Below the pieces are notes generated by a model. The model saw only the letters and a program-made list of their open reading frames with translations, did no database searches and was not told where the DNA came from. Of a DNA stretch of 64,000 nt, positions 17,188-25,581 are shown one piece after another. A program made the position numbers and the translations under genes. This stretch comes from Xanthomonas sp. (GTDB lineage Bacteria; Pseudomonadota; Gammaproteobacteria; Xanthomonadales; Xanthomonadaceae), in NCBI GenBank assembly GCA_018262705.1, contig JADFDQ010000003.1:124001-188000 (forward strand), given 5' to 3'. How positions within the stretch are numbered: position 1 is the stretch's first letter; each line of letters opens with the position of its first letter.

Positions 17188-19119
17188 TCACCCATCCAGC
17201 GCTTCCCAGCGCGCAAACGCGGCCTCCAATTCTGCTTGTTGCGCAGCCAGTTCGACGTTGGCGCGTTGCTGGCTGGCGGCATCTTGTTTGTAAAACGCAG
17301 CGTCTTGCATCGCCGCGCTGCGGCTGGCGATGTCGGTTTCCAGTTGCTCGATCTTGGCTGGCAACAGCTCCAGTTCGCGTTGATCCTTGAAGCTGAGTTT
17401 TTTCTTGGCAGAAGGCGTGGCCTTTTGCTCGTCATCCCGGCGCAAGCCGGGATCTGGCTGTTGATTGGTTTGCGCCTTGGGAAAAGCTGGATACGCGGAT
17501 AGAGGATCCGCGAAAAGATGCCGGCTTGCGCCGGGATGACGAACCGAAGGCCGCTGCCGCAACCAATCACTGTAGCCGCCCACGTATTCGCCAAGCTGGC
17601 CACCGCCTTCCAGCGCCAGCGTGCTGGTGACGACGTTGTCGAGGAAGTCGCGGTCGTGGCTCACCAGCAGCAGCGTGCCTTTGTAGTCCAGCAGCAATTC
17701 TTCCAGCAGCTCGAGTGTTTCCACGTCGAGGTCGTTGGTGGGTTCGTCCATCACCAGCAGGTTGCTGGGCTGCGCAAACAGCCGCGCCAGCAGCAGGCGA
17801 TTGCGTTCGCCACCCGACAGGCGGGTGATCGGTGCGCGTGCGCGCTCGGGCGAGAACAGGAAGTCCTGCAGGTAGCCGATGATGTGCTTGCGGCTGCCGT
17901 TGATTTCCACGAAATCGCTGCCGCCGGCCACGTTTTCCAGCGCATTGCGGGTTTCGTCCAGTTGGCTGCGGTGCTGGTCGAAATAGGCGATCTGCAGGTT
18001 GGTGCCCACCTCCACAGTGCCGGAATCGGGGGCCAGTTCCCCCAGCAGGAGTTTCAGCAAGGTGGATTTTCCAGAGCCGTTGGGCCCGATGATGCCGACC
18101 CGGTCACCGCGCAGGATCGTGGTGGCGGTGTCGCGCAGGATGAGCTTGTCGCCGAACCTCTGCGACACGCCGTTCATCTCGAAGACCTTGCGCCCCGATG
18201 TCTGCGCGGCGGCGGTTTCCATTTTCACCTTGCCGGTCAGCTCGCGCCGTTCGGCGCGCTCGTTGCGCATCGCTTTCAGCGCACGCACGCGGCCTTCGTT
18301 GCGGGTGCGGCGGGCCTTGATGCCCTGCCGAATCCACACTTCTTCTTGCGCCAGCAGTTTGTCGAAGCGGGCATTTTCTTGCGCCTGTGCGTGCAAGCGT
18401 TCTTCGCGGCGGCGTAAATAATTGTCGTAATCACCGGGCCAACTGGTCACCTGGCCGCGATCAATTTCGAAAATGCGGGTGGCCAGCGCACGCAAAAAAC
18501 TGCGGTCGTGGGTGACGAAGATTAGGCTGCCGTTGAACGATTTCAGAAAGCCTTCCAACCAGTCGATGGCCTCGATGTCCAGATGGTTGGTTGGCTCATC
18601 CAGCAACAGTACATCCGGGTTGCGCACCAGCGCTTGCGCCAGCAACACACGCCGCTTCATGCCGCCGGACAGCGAGGAAAAATCCACGTCTTCCGGCAAT
18701 TCCAATTTCTCAAGCACCTGCGACACGCGGCGGTCCAGATCCCAGCCGTGCTGCGCCTCGATTTGCGTCTGCGCGTCGGCCATCGCGTCCATGTCGCCGT
18801 CGTGCACCGCGTGATGATAACGCGCCAGCAGCGTGCCCAAATCGCCCAGCCCCAGCGCCACCACGTCAAACACGCTGCCATGGGTGTCCTGCGGCACTTC
18901 CTGCGCCATCCGCGCCACCACCACGCCGCCCTGCACGCGGATCTCGCCATCGTCAGGTTTGATCTCGCCGCAAATCAAGCGCATCAAGGTGGACTTGCCC
19001 GCACCGTTGCGGCCCACGATGCACACGCGCTCGCCGGGTTCGATGGTCAAATTCACCTGCTCAAGCAGGAGTGGGCCGCCGACGCTGTAGTCGACGTTTT
19101 GCAGTTGAAGTAAAGACAT
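17188..19119 (-). CDS. uup: ABC-F ATPase Uup
   Basis: A 643-residue soluble protein with two ABC cassettes, of the ABC-F class that acts on ribosomes; Uup is linked to suppressing transposon excision and to ribosome or replication stress. First cassette: GRNGAGKST, LSGGMKRRV, LLLDEPTNHLD. ABC-F linker region between the cassettes, then GPNGSGKST, RLSGGERNR and VMDEPTNDLD. A C-terminal coiled coil (KKKLSFKDQRELELLPAKIE) ends the protein. Residues about 527-564, between the second cassette and the coiled coil, are translated from an inserted palindromic element and are absent from the typical family pattern. Confidence 0.94.
   Translation of the reverse strand: MSLLQLQNVDYSVGGPLLLEQVNLTIEPGERVCIVGRNGAGKSTLMRLICGEIKPDDGEIRVQGGVVVARMAQEVPQDTHGSVFDVVALGLGDLGTLLARYHHAVHDGDMDAMADAQTQIEAQHGWDLDRRVSQVLEKLELPEDVDFSSLSGGMKRRVLLAQALVRNPDVLLLDEPTNHLDIEAIDWLEGFLKSFNGSLIFVTHDRSFLRALATRIFEIDRGQVTSWPGDYDNYLRRREERLHAQAQENARFDKLLAQEEVWIRQGIKARRTRNEGRVRALKAMRNERAERRELTGKVKMETAAAQTSGRKVFEMNGVSQRFGDKLILRDTATTILRGDRVGIIGPNGSGKSTLLKLLLGELAPDSGTVEVGTNLQIAYFDQHRSQLDETRNALENVAGGSDFVEINGSRKHIIGYLQDFLFSPERARAPITRLSGGERNRLLLARLFAQPSNLLVMDEPTNDLDVETLELLEELLLDYKGTLLLVSHDRDFLDNVVTSTLALEGGGQLGEYVGGYSDWLRQRPSVRHPGASRHLFADPLSAYPAFPKAQTNQQPDPGLRRDDEQKATPSAKKKLSFKDQRELELLPAKIEQLETDIASRSAAMQDAAFYKQDAASQQRANVELAAQQAELEAAFARWEALDG
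17429..17542. repeat. in-frame palindromic mobile element inside uup
   Basis: A 114-base element (38 codons) bounded by perfect 22-base inverted repeats, starting TCGTCATCCCGGCGCAAG and ending as its complement. An internal 7-bp hairpin (CGCGGAT/ATCCGCG) lies near the right end. Other frames give the peptides VIPAQAGI and IPACAGMT, hallmarks of a widespread dispersed palindromic repeat. In uup it is read as a hydrophilic linker including RHPGASRH and PDPGLRRDDE without breaking the frame. Confidence 0.9.
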
Positions 19120-19180
19120 GTGCGTATTTTACGGGGCCGGCGCGCGATACTGCCTGTTTCTAGCTGGTCGGAGTTCGACC

Positions 19181-19711
19181 GTGGATGGAACAACCTTGGC
19201 ACCAGAACTTCAATGCGCGCAGTGGTTCAACGCCGATGCGCCGGTGACGCTGGCGGCGTTGCGCGGCAAGGTGGTGGTGATTGAAGCCTTTCAGATGCTG
19301 TGCCCCGGCTGCGTGTCGCACGGCTTGCCGCAGGTGCAAACATTGCGCCATGTGTTTCCCGAGGAGCACGTTGCGGTGCTGGGTCTGCATACCGTGTTCG
19401 AGCACCACGCGGCGATGACGCCGGTGGCGCTGCAAGCTTTTCTGCATGAATACCGAATCCAATTTCCGGTGGGCGTGGATCTGCCCACAGACACCGGACC
19501 CATCCCGCGCACCATGTCCGCCTACGGCATGCGCGGCACGCCCACGCTGCTGATCATCGACCGCGCCGGCCGTCTGCGGCACCAGCACTTCGGGCAAGTG
19601 GAAGACATGGCGCTGGGCGCGCAGGTGGCGTTGTTGATGGGCGAGGCGGGCACCGATGCGGCTACCGACGCAGCAGCGGTGTGTGGGGTGGATGGGGAGT
19701 GTGCGAGGTGA
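19181..19711 (+). CDS. TlpA/AhpC-like redoxin
   Basis: A 176-residue thioredoxin-fold protein. The active-site pair is FQMLCPGCVSHG (C-P-G-C, near residue 41-44), followed by YGMRGTPTLLIIDRAGRL with the cis-Pro. There is no signal peptide, so it is probably cytoplasmic. The start is a GTG at 19181 with GGAG 7 bases upstream; the longer frame to 19118 overlaps the uup start. The extreme C terminus carries two more Cys (VCGVDGECAR). Its substrate is unknown. It diverges from uup and converges with the SDR gene. Confidence 0.82.
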   Translation: MDGTTLAPELQCAQWFNADAPVTLAALRGKVVVIEAFQMLCPGCVSHGLPQVQTLRHVFPEEHVAVLGLHTVFEHHAAMTPVALQAFLHEYRIQFPVGVDLPTDTGPIPRTMSAYGMRGTPTLLIIDRAGRLRHQHFGQVEDMALGAQVALLMGEAGTDAATDAAAVCGVDGECAR

Positions 19712-19780
19712 TTGAATTTCGTGCGTCAGCGCGACTTGCTGCTGTATTGCCAGCAATTTAAAAGCGTCGTATTCGAAGCC

Positions 19781-19820
19781 GGCCCGCGCCCGCGCTGGAC
19801 ACACTGGCGGGCAGCGGGCC
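19781..19820. terminator. bidirectional hairpin between redoxin and SDR genes
   Basis: GGCCCGC and CCCGC pair with GCGGG and GCGGGCC in a 12-bp stem with a small bulge and a 13-base loop, ending one base from the SDR stop codon. It is placed to end both convergent transcripts. No T run is seen. Confidence 0.5.
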
Positions 19821-19821
19821 A

Positions 19822-21381
19822 TCACCAGTCGGTGGGCTTGTAGTCCTTCAGGAATTGCCCCCACACGTGTTCGCCGGTTTTGATGCCGTGGATGATGGGA
19901 TCGACGATGCGGGCGGCCCCGTCGACGATGTCCAGCGGCGGGTGGAAGCGTTCCTCCACGACCTTGCGTGCGGCGAGTTCGGCGGGATCCTCGTCGGTAA
20001 TCCAGCCGGTGTCCACGCTGTTCATGTGGATGCCGTCACCGTGGTAATCGGCGGCGGAGGTGCGCGTCATCATGTTCAACGCGGCCTTGGCCATGTTGGT
20101 GTGTGGGTGGCGGGTGGTTTTGAAGTTGCGGTAAAACTGCCCCTCCATCGCCGACACATTGACGATGTGCTTGTCGCGGCTGGGTTCGGTACCGTCGGGT
20201 GTACGCAGCAGTAATGGCTTGAGGCGTGCGTTGATGATGAACGGTGCGATGGCGTTGACCAGTTGCGTCTCCAGCAATTCCACCGATGGCACTTCGTGCA
20301 TCAGCAGCCGCCAGGAGTTGCGCCCGCGCAGGTCGATTTGCTGCAGGTCTTGGTCCAGCCGGCCCTGCGGGAACAGGTGTTTCTGCCCCAGCAATTCTTC
20401 GGCCAACAGCGGCACCTGCGAGAGCTCTGCCGAGCGGGTGAGCCCCGCGTTTTCGCCGCTGTCGCCGATCGCCACCTGCATCGCTGCGGCATTTGCATCC
20501 GGCAACATGTGGTAGCTGCGCAGGCCTTCGTAACTGCCCAGCAACTTGCGCACGTGCTGCGGGATGTCATGCAGTGCGGCGGTTTCCGCTTCCATCATGT
20601 GCGCATAGAACTCCGGTGGGCGGCGCACGGTCTGGCAGGCATTGTTGATGATGAAGTCGAGCCGCGGCAGCTTGCCCAGCAGCTCATGACAGAACGCCTC
20701 GACGCTGGGCGTGTGACGCAGATCCAGACCGAACACTTCCAGGCGATGGCCCCATTCGGCGAAGTCCGGCTCCTGCGCGTAACGTGCGGCGGAGTCGCGC
20801 GGGAAGCGGGTAATGACGATCAGTTGCGCACCGGCGCGCAGCAATTTCAGGCCGGCCTGATAGCCGATCTTGACCCGTCCGCCGGTCAGCAAGGCAACGC
20901 GTCCGCGCAGGTCGGCAAGTTCGGTGCGCTTGGCGAAATTGAAGTCGGCGCAGGCCGGACACATCTGATCGTAGAAGTGATGCAGCAGCGTGTATTTCTG
21001 CTTGCAGACGTAGCAGTGCAACAGCTCGCTGGATTCCTGCGGCGCGACATCCGGCGAGGGCAGGGTGGGCGGGAAATAATTCGGCGTGGTGAATACCGGC
21101 TTGCGGCGCAGCTCACGGATGCCGGTCTGATTGAGCACGGCCTCGGCACGGCGCACGGCCTCGGCATTGCGCTCGCGTTCGCGCACCTTGGCCTGCTTGC
21201 GGCGCAGCTTGGGCTCCGGGTGATAGATCGCGGCGATGGCCTGGTGCAGACGCGCGCGGTCTTCGCTTGGCCACGCATCCAGCACGGTGCGGTCGGCGGC
21301 GATGGCTTCAAGCAGTTCGATCGCTCGGTGCTGGCCCGAAGCTGCGTCGGCGTCGGTGGAAAGTGGAGTGTCGGTGGTCAT
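19822..21381 (-). CDS. SDR oxidoreductase with an N-terminal zinc-ribbon extension
   Basis: A 519-residue protein. Residues 1-110 are helical and basic (EPKLRRKQAKVRERERNAEAV). Residues about 125-150 hold two CxxC pairs (LHCYVCKQKY and DQMCPACADF), a likely zinc ribbon. The rest is a short-chain dehydrogenase: cofactor loop VALLTGGRVKIGYQAGLKLL, NNACQTVRR, and the C-terminal NVSAMEGQFYRNFKTTRHPHTNMAKAAL segment (Ser...Tyr..Lys region not canonical YxxxK). The ATG at 21381 lies about 50 bases upstream of the terminator of metK. The substrate is unknown; the composite architecture is known in several Proteobacteria but not characterised to my knowledge. Confidence 0.8.
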   Translation of the reverse strand: MTTDTPLSTDADAASGQHRAIELLEAIAADRTVLDAWPSEDRARLHQAIAAIYHPEPKLRRKQAKVRERERNAEAVRRAEAVLNQTGIRELRRKPVFTTPNYFPPTLPSPDVAPQESSELLHCYVCKQKYTLLHHFYDQMCPACADFNFAKRTELADLRGRVALLTGGRVKIGYQAGLKLLRAGAQLIVITRFPRDSAARYAQEPDFAEWGHRLEVFGLDLRHTPSVEAFCHELLGKLPRLDFIINNACQTVRRPPEFYAHMMEAETAALHDIPQHVRKLLGSYEGLRSYHMLPDANAAAMQVAIGDSGENAGLTRSAELSQVPLLAEELLGQKHLFPQGRLDQDLQQIDLRGRNSWRLLMHEVPSVELLETQLVNAIAPFIINARLKPLLLRTPDGTEPSRDKHIVNVSAMEGQFYRNFKTTRHPHTNMAKAALNMMTRTSAADYHGDGIHMNSVDTGWITDEDPAELAARKVVEERFHPPLDIVDGAARIVDPIIHGIKTGEHVWGQFLKDYKPTDW

Positions 21382-21431
21382 GGCGTGGGTCTTGCGATGT
21401 GTATCGTGGATCGGAACGTGTGGCGACCTGC

Positions 21432-21462
21432 AAAAAAACACGGGCCGCGAGGGCGGCCCGTG
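21432..21462 (-). terminator. intrinsic terminator of metK
   Basis: On the minus strand a perfect 10-bp stem (CACGGGCCGC / GCGGCCCGTG) with a 4-base loop runs into TTTTTTT, 33 bases after the metK stop codon. It is a strong Rho-independent terminator. Confidence 0.94.
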
Positions 21463-21494
21463 CGTCACGGTATTGCAATTTCTACGCGGGGTGC

Positions 21495-22706
<1,212 letters not shown>

Positions 22707-22835
22707 TTCAATATCCTTGTATTCGGATGGAAGGATGGGCGCGCATGATAACGCCATGCGCACAAGTATGCACGCTTGCGCCCACTCGTCGTTCATCGGG
22801 AGGATAACGTGCAGCGCTGCGGTTAGGATCTGGGG

Positions 22836-23897
22836 ATGGATTCGATCACCCACCTGTTTTTCGGCGGCGTCATTGCTGCTGCCATCGCTCCCAAAGCCCA
22901 TCGCCGCGCCGCGCTGTTGGCGGGGGCCGCGCTGAATACCTTGCCGGATTTGGATGTCTTTCCGCTGCTGCTGAGCGACAACCCGGTGCTGCGGATGACT
23001 TGCCATCGCGCCGCCACCCATTCGTGGTTGGTGCTGCCGCTGATCGCGTGGGCAATCTGGTGGTTCTTCCAGCGCCGTGGCGGGCGGGTGGCCGCGGCGC
23101 CCACGCGCTGGTGGTGGGCGATCTGCATATGCCTGATGGCGCACCCGCTGCTGGACAGCTTCACCGTCTATGGCACGCAATTGTTTTGGCCGATCCCGCT
23201 GCCGCCGTTGATGTGGGGCACGCTGTTTATCGTCGATCCCGTATTTACCTTGCCGTGGCTGCTGGCCTGCGTAGTGGCGTGGTTTGCATGCAACAAACCG
23301 CTGGGGCAACGGGCATTGCTGGCGGGGCTGGTGCTGGGCGTGGGCTATTTGGGCTGGTCGCTGTTGGCGAAGGCGCTGGTGGCGCGCGCCGCAGACCGCG
23401 CGCTGGCGGCACTGGGCCATGCAAACGCGCCACGGTTTTCCGTGCCGATGCCGCTCAACACCCTGCTATGGCGTGAGGTGGCGATGGTGCCGGGCGGGTA
23501 TCTGGAGGGCTTCCGCTCGCTGGCCGTCGACCGCGGGCCGATGCGGTTCGCATTTCATCCTTCGAATACCGCTGCGCTGCAGGCCGCCGACAACGTGCCT
23601 GCCGTGCGGCGATTGACGTGGTTCACCAACGGGTTTGTGGGTGCGCGGGTGATCGACGGCGCGCTGGTGCTTGAGGACCTGCGCATGGGCAGTGCGCCTG
23701 AGTATTTCTTCAGCTTCAAGGTTGCGCAGGGTGTGCCGGGCCACTGGCAGGCGGTTGCGCCGACACAAGTGCACACCCTGCGTATTGCTCCCGGTGCGAT
23801 GTGGGATAGCGTATGGCAGCGGATCTGGAACGCACCCGTGGCTCAGGCGGCAACGGGTAATTCGGGCGCAACGCCTGCGATCAGCGCATCGAAATAA
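22836..23897 (+). CDS. inner-membrane metal-dependent hydrolase (YdjM/YfhO-like DUF457)
   Basis: A 353-residue membrane protein. It begins [15 protein letters not shown] with the DxxTH motif of the family; further conserved acidic and His residues follow in [20 protein letters not shown] and [15 protein letters not shown], suggesting a metal centre in the membrane. At least four hydrophobic helices lie in residues 1-180. The 150-residue C-terminal part is soluble. The biochemical reaction is not established for the family. It is divergent from metK and its 3' end overlaps dusB by 55 bases, tail to tail. Confidence 0.82.
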   Translation: MDSITHLFFGGVIAAAIAPKAHRRAALLAGAALNTLPDLDVFPLLLSDNPVLRMTCHRAATHSWLVLPLIAWAIWWFFQRRGGRVAAAPTRWWWAICICLMAHPLLDSFTVYGTQLFWPIPLPPLMWGTLFIVDPVFTLPWLLACVVAWFACNKPLGQRALLAGLVLGVGYLGWSLLAKALVARAADRALAALGHANAPRFSVPMPLNTLLWREVAMVPGGYLEGFRSLAVDRGPMRFAFHPSNTAALQAADNVPAVRRLTWFTNGFVGARVIDGALVLEDLRMGSAPEYFFSFKVAQGVPGHWQAVAPTQVHTLRIAPGAMWDSVWQRIWNAPVAQAATGNSGATPAISASK

Positions 23898-24841
23898 TCG
23901 CAGGTCAGCTGCAGTTGCGCATCGGCCGTTTGCGCACGGTTGACCACGGCGCGGAATGCGGCGTTCTCGGGCCGGTCTTTGGCATACCAGCCCAGATGCT
24001 TGCGCGCTATGCGCACGCCTATCTCTTCGCCGTAGTGGGCGTGCAGCGCGTGCAGGTGCGCGATGAGCGTGTCGCGAACGCGGGACAGCGCGGGGTCGGG
24101 CAAGGCCTCGCCGGTCTTTAGATAGTGCGCGATCTGGCCCAGCAGCCACGGCCGCCCCTGCGCGGCGCGGCCCACCATCACCGCATCGGCCCCGGTGTGC
24201 TGCAGCACGAACGCGGCCTTCTGCGGCGAGTCGATATCGCCATTGGCGATCACCGGGATGCACAGTGCTGCTTTGACTTGTGCAATCGTGGCGTACTCGG
24301 CGCTGCCGGTGTAGTGCTGGTCGCGGGTGCGACCGTGGATGGCCAGCGCGGCAATGCCGGCATCTTCGGCAATAAGTGCAATCTGCAGCGCGTTTTTATG
24401 CGCGGTCTCCCAACCGGTGCGGATTTTCAGCGTCACCGGCACGCTTGCCGCGGCAACCACCGCCGACACAATTCGCGCCACCAAGTGCGGGTCACGCATC
24501 AGCGCGCTGCCGGCCAGCACATTGCACACTTTCTTGGCCGGGCAGCCCATGTTGATGTCGATGATTTGCGCGCCGTGATCCACATTGAAGCGCGCCGCTT
24601 CGGCCAGCGCGGCAGGGTCGGTGCCGGCGATCTGCACGCTGACCGGATCCGGCTCGCCGGCATGATCCATTCGCGTGCGCGATTTCGTGGTGTTCCAGAA
24701 TCGCGGATCGGAAATCGTCATCTCCGACACCGCCAGTCCCGCCCCCATGCGCTTGCACAGCAGCCGGAAGGGTTTGTCGGTGACCCCCGCCATCGGCGCA
24801 AGAATCACGTTCGGGGTGACGGAGTAGGGCCCGATGCGCAT
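23843..24841 (-). CDS. dusB: tRNA-dihydrouridine synthase B
   Basis: A 332-residue FMN enzyme that reduces uridine to dihydrouridine in the tRNA D-loop (U17 in E. coli DusB). The start at 24841 (MRIGPYSVTPNVILAPMAGVTD) aligns exactly with DusB. Diagnostic segments: APMAGVTDKPFR, the active Cys in IDINMGCPAKKVCN, VTLKIRTGW, IHGRTRDQHYTG, VIANGDI and MVGRAAQGRPW. Length and the AKKV variant favour DusB over DusA or DusC. In many gammaproteobacteria dusB precedes fis, but no fis gene follows here; instead a convergent gene overlaps its 3' end. Confidence 0.94.
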   Translation of the reverse strand: MRIGPYSVTPNVILAPMAGVTDKPFRLLCKRMGAGLAVSEMTISDPRFWNTTKSRTRMDHAGEPDPVSVQIAGTDPAALAEAARFNVDHGAQIIDINMGCPAKKVCNVLAGSALMRDPHLVARIVSAVVAAASVPVTLKIRTGWETAHKNALQIALIAEDAGIAALAIHGRTRDQHYTGSAEYATIAQVKAALCIPVIANGDIDSPQKAAFVLQHTGADAVMVGRAAQGRPWLLGQIAHYLKTGEALPDPALSRVRDTLIAHLHALHAHYGEEIGVRIARKHLGWYAKDRPENAAFRAVVNRAQTADAQLQLTCDYFDALIAGVAPELPVAA

Positions 24842-24913
24842 GCACGAAGTGTAGCGGGCAAGCGTGTCCAGATGCGGCAAAACCGCCGCTTGCGAAGCGT
24901 GACTTCGCCCCGT

Positions 24914-24943
24914 CTGCCATGCCCGACGCTGCAGGCATGGCAG
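24914..24943 (-). terminator. hairpin after dps
   Basis: A perfect 10-bp stem (CTGCCATGCC / GGCATGGCAG) with a 10-base loop, 17 bases beyond the dps stop codon and upstream of dusB. There is no T run, so it may be a processed 3' end or a pause site. Confidence 0.6.
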
Positions 24944-24960
24944 AGAGTGGACGGTTGCCC

Positions 24961-25488
24961 CTATTCCAGCAGCGAACGCAGCATCCATGCATACTTTTCG
25001 TGGGTCTGCAGGCGCTGGGTCAGCAGATCCTCGGTCGGGGCATCGTCGGCAGCGTCGGCAATGTCCAGCACCTTGCGCGCGGTACGGCACACTGCTTCAT
25101 TGCCTTCCACCAGCTGCTGCACCATCGCGTGCCAGGCCGGGGCGGTGGTCAGGCCGGGCTCTTCGTCGATCGAGGACAGCCTTGCAAACTCGGCATAGCT
25201 TCCGGGGGCGTTGAATCCCAGCGCGCGGATGCGTTCTGCGATCTCGTCCAGCGCCGCCCATTGCTCGGTGTATTGAACCTCGAACATGACGTGCAGGGTA
25301 TTGAACATCGGCCCGGTCACGTTCCAGTGGAAGTTGTGGGTTTTCAGGTACAGGGTGTAGGCATCGGCGAGAAAATGCGACAGGCCATCGGCGATCTTGG
25401 CGCGCGATTTGGCATCGATGCCAATATCGATGGCGGGCGCGCTCCCGGCGGGGAGGCGGGCGGTCTTGACGCGGGTGTTGCTGGCCAT
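24961..25488 (-). CDS. dps: Dps-family ferritin-like DNA protection protein
   Basis: A 175-residue miniferritin that stores iron, uses peroxide to oxidise Fe(II) and can bind DNA. Ferroxidase residues are visible in LKTHNFHWNVTGPMF (His), MFEVQYTEQWAALDEIAERI (Asp and Glu) and the C-terminal helix. It has the usual flexible Lys/Arg-bearing N-terminal tail (ASNTRVKTAR). The start at 25488 has AAGGAG at a spacing of 6, a strong site suggesting high expression. The longer frame to 25908 is not supported. It is divergent from hrpA, with 93 bases of shared upstream region; no OxyR site could be recognised. Confidence 0.92.
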   Translation of the reverse strand: MASNTRVKTARLPAGSAPAIDIGIDAKSRAKIADGLSHFLADAYTLYLKTHNFHWNVTGPMFNTLHVMFEVQYTEQWAALDEIAERIRALGFNAPGSYAEFARLSSIDEEPGLTTAPAWHAMVQQLVEGNEAVCRTARKVLDIADAADDAPTEDLLTQRLQTHEKYAWMLRSLLE

Positions 25489-25581
25489 GTGGAACTCCTT
25501 TGCACGAAGAAAGGGTCTTGCAGGGGACAATACGCGCTTGGTGCGAATGAATGAAATCGAAAATCCAGATATTTCCTGTAG

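Noticed and set aside
16935-17603. A minus-strand frame with VIPAQAGI and IPACAGMT peptides
   Set aside because: These peptides are the translated ends of the palindromic element in uup; the frame spans repeats and the antisense of the toxin gene, so it is not a gene.
22707-22835. SAM riboswitch upstream of metK
   Set aside because: I could not find the conserved blocks of SAM-I, SAM-II or other SAM-binding classes in the 129-base leader; only the ahcY leader shows a riboswitch pattern.
22707-23420. N-terminal extension of MetK by 238 residues
   Set aside because: The GTG at 22706 aligns with all MetK starts and has a ribosome-binding site; the extension is antisense to the divergent membrane hydrolase.
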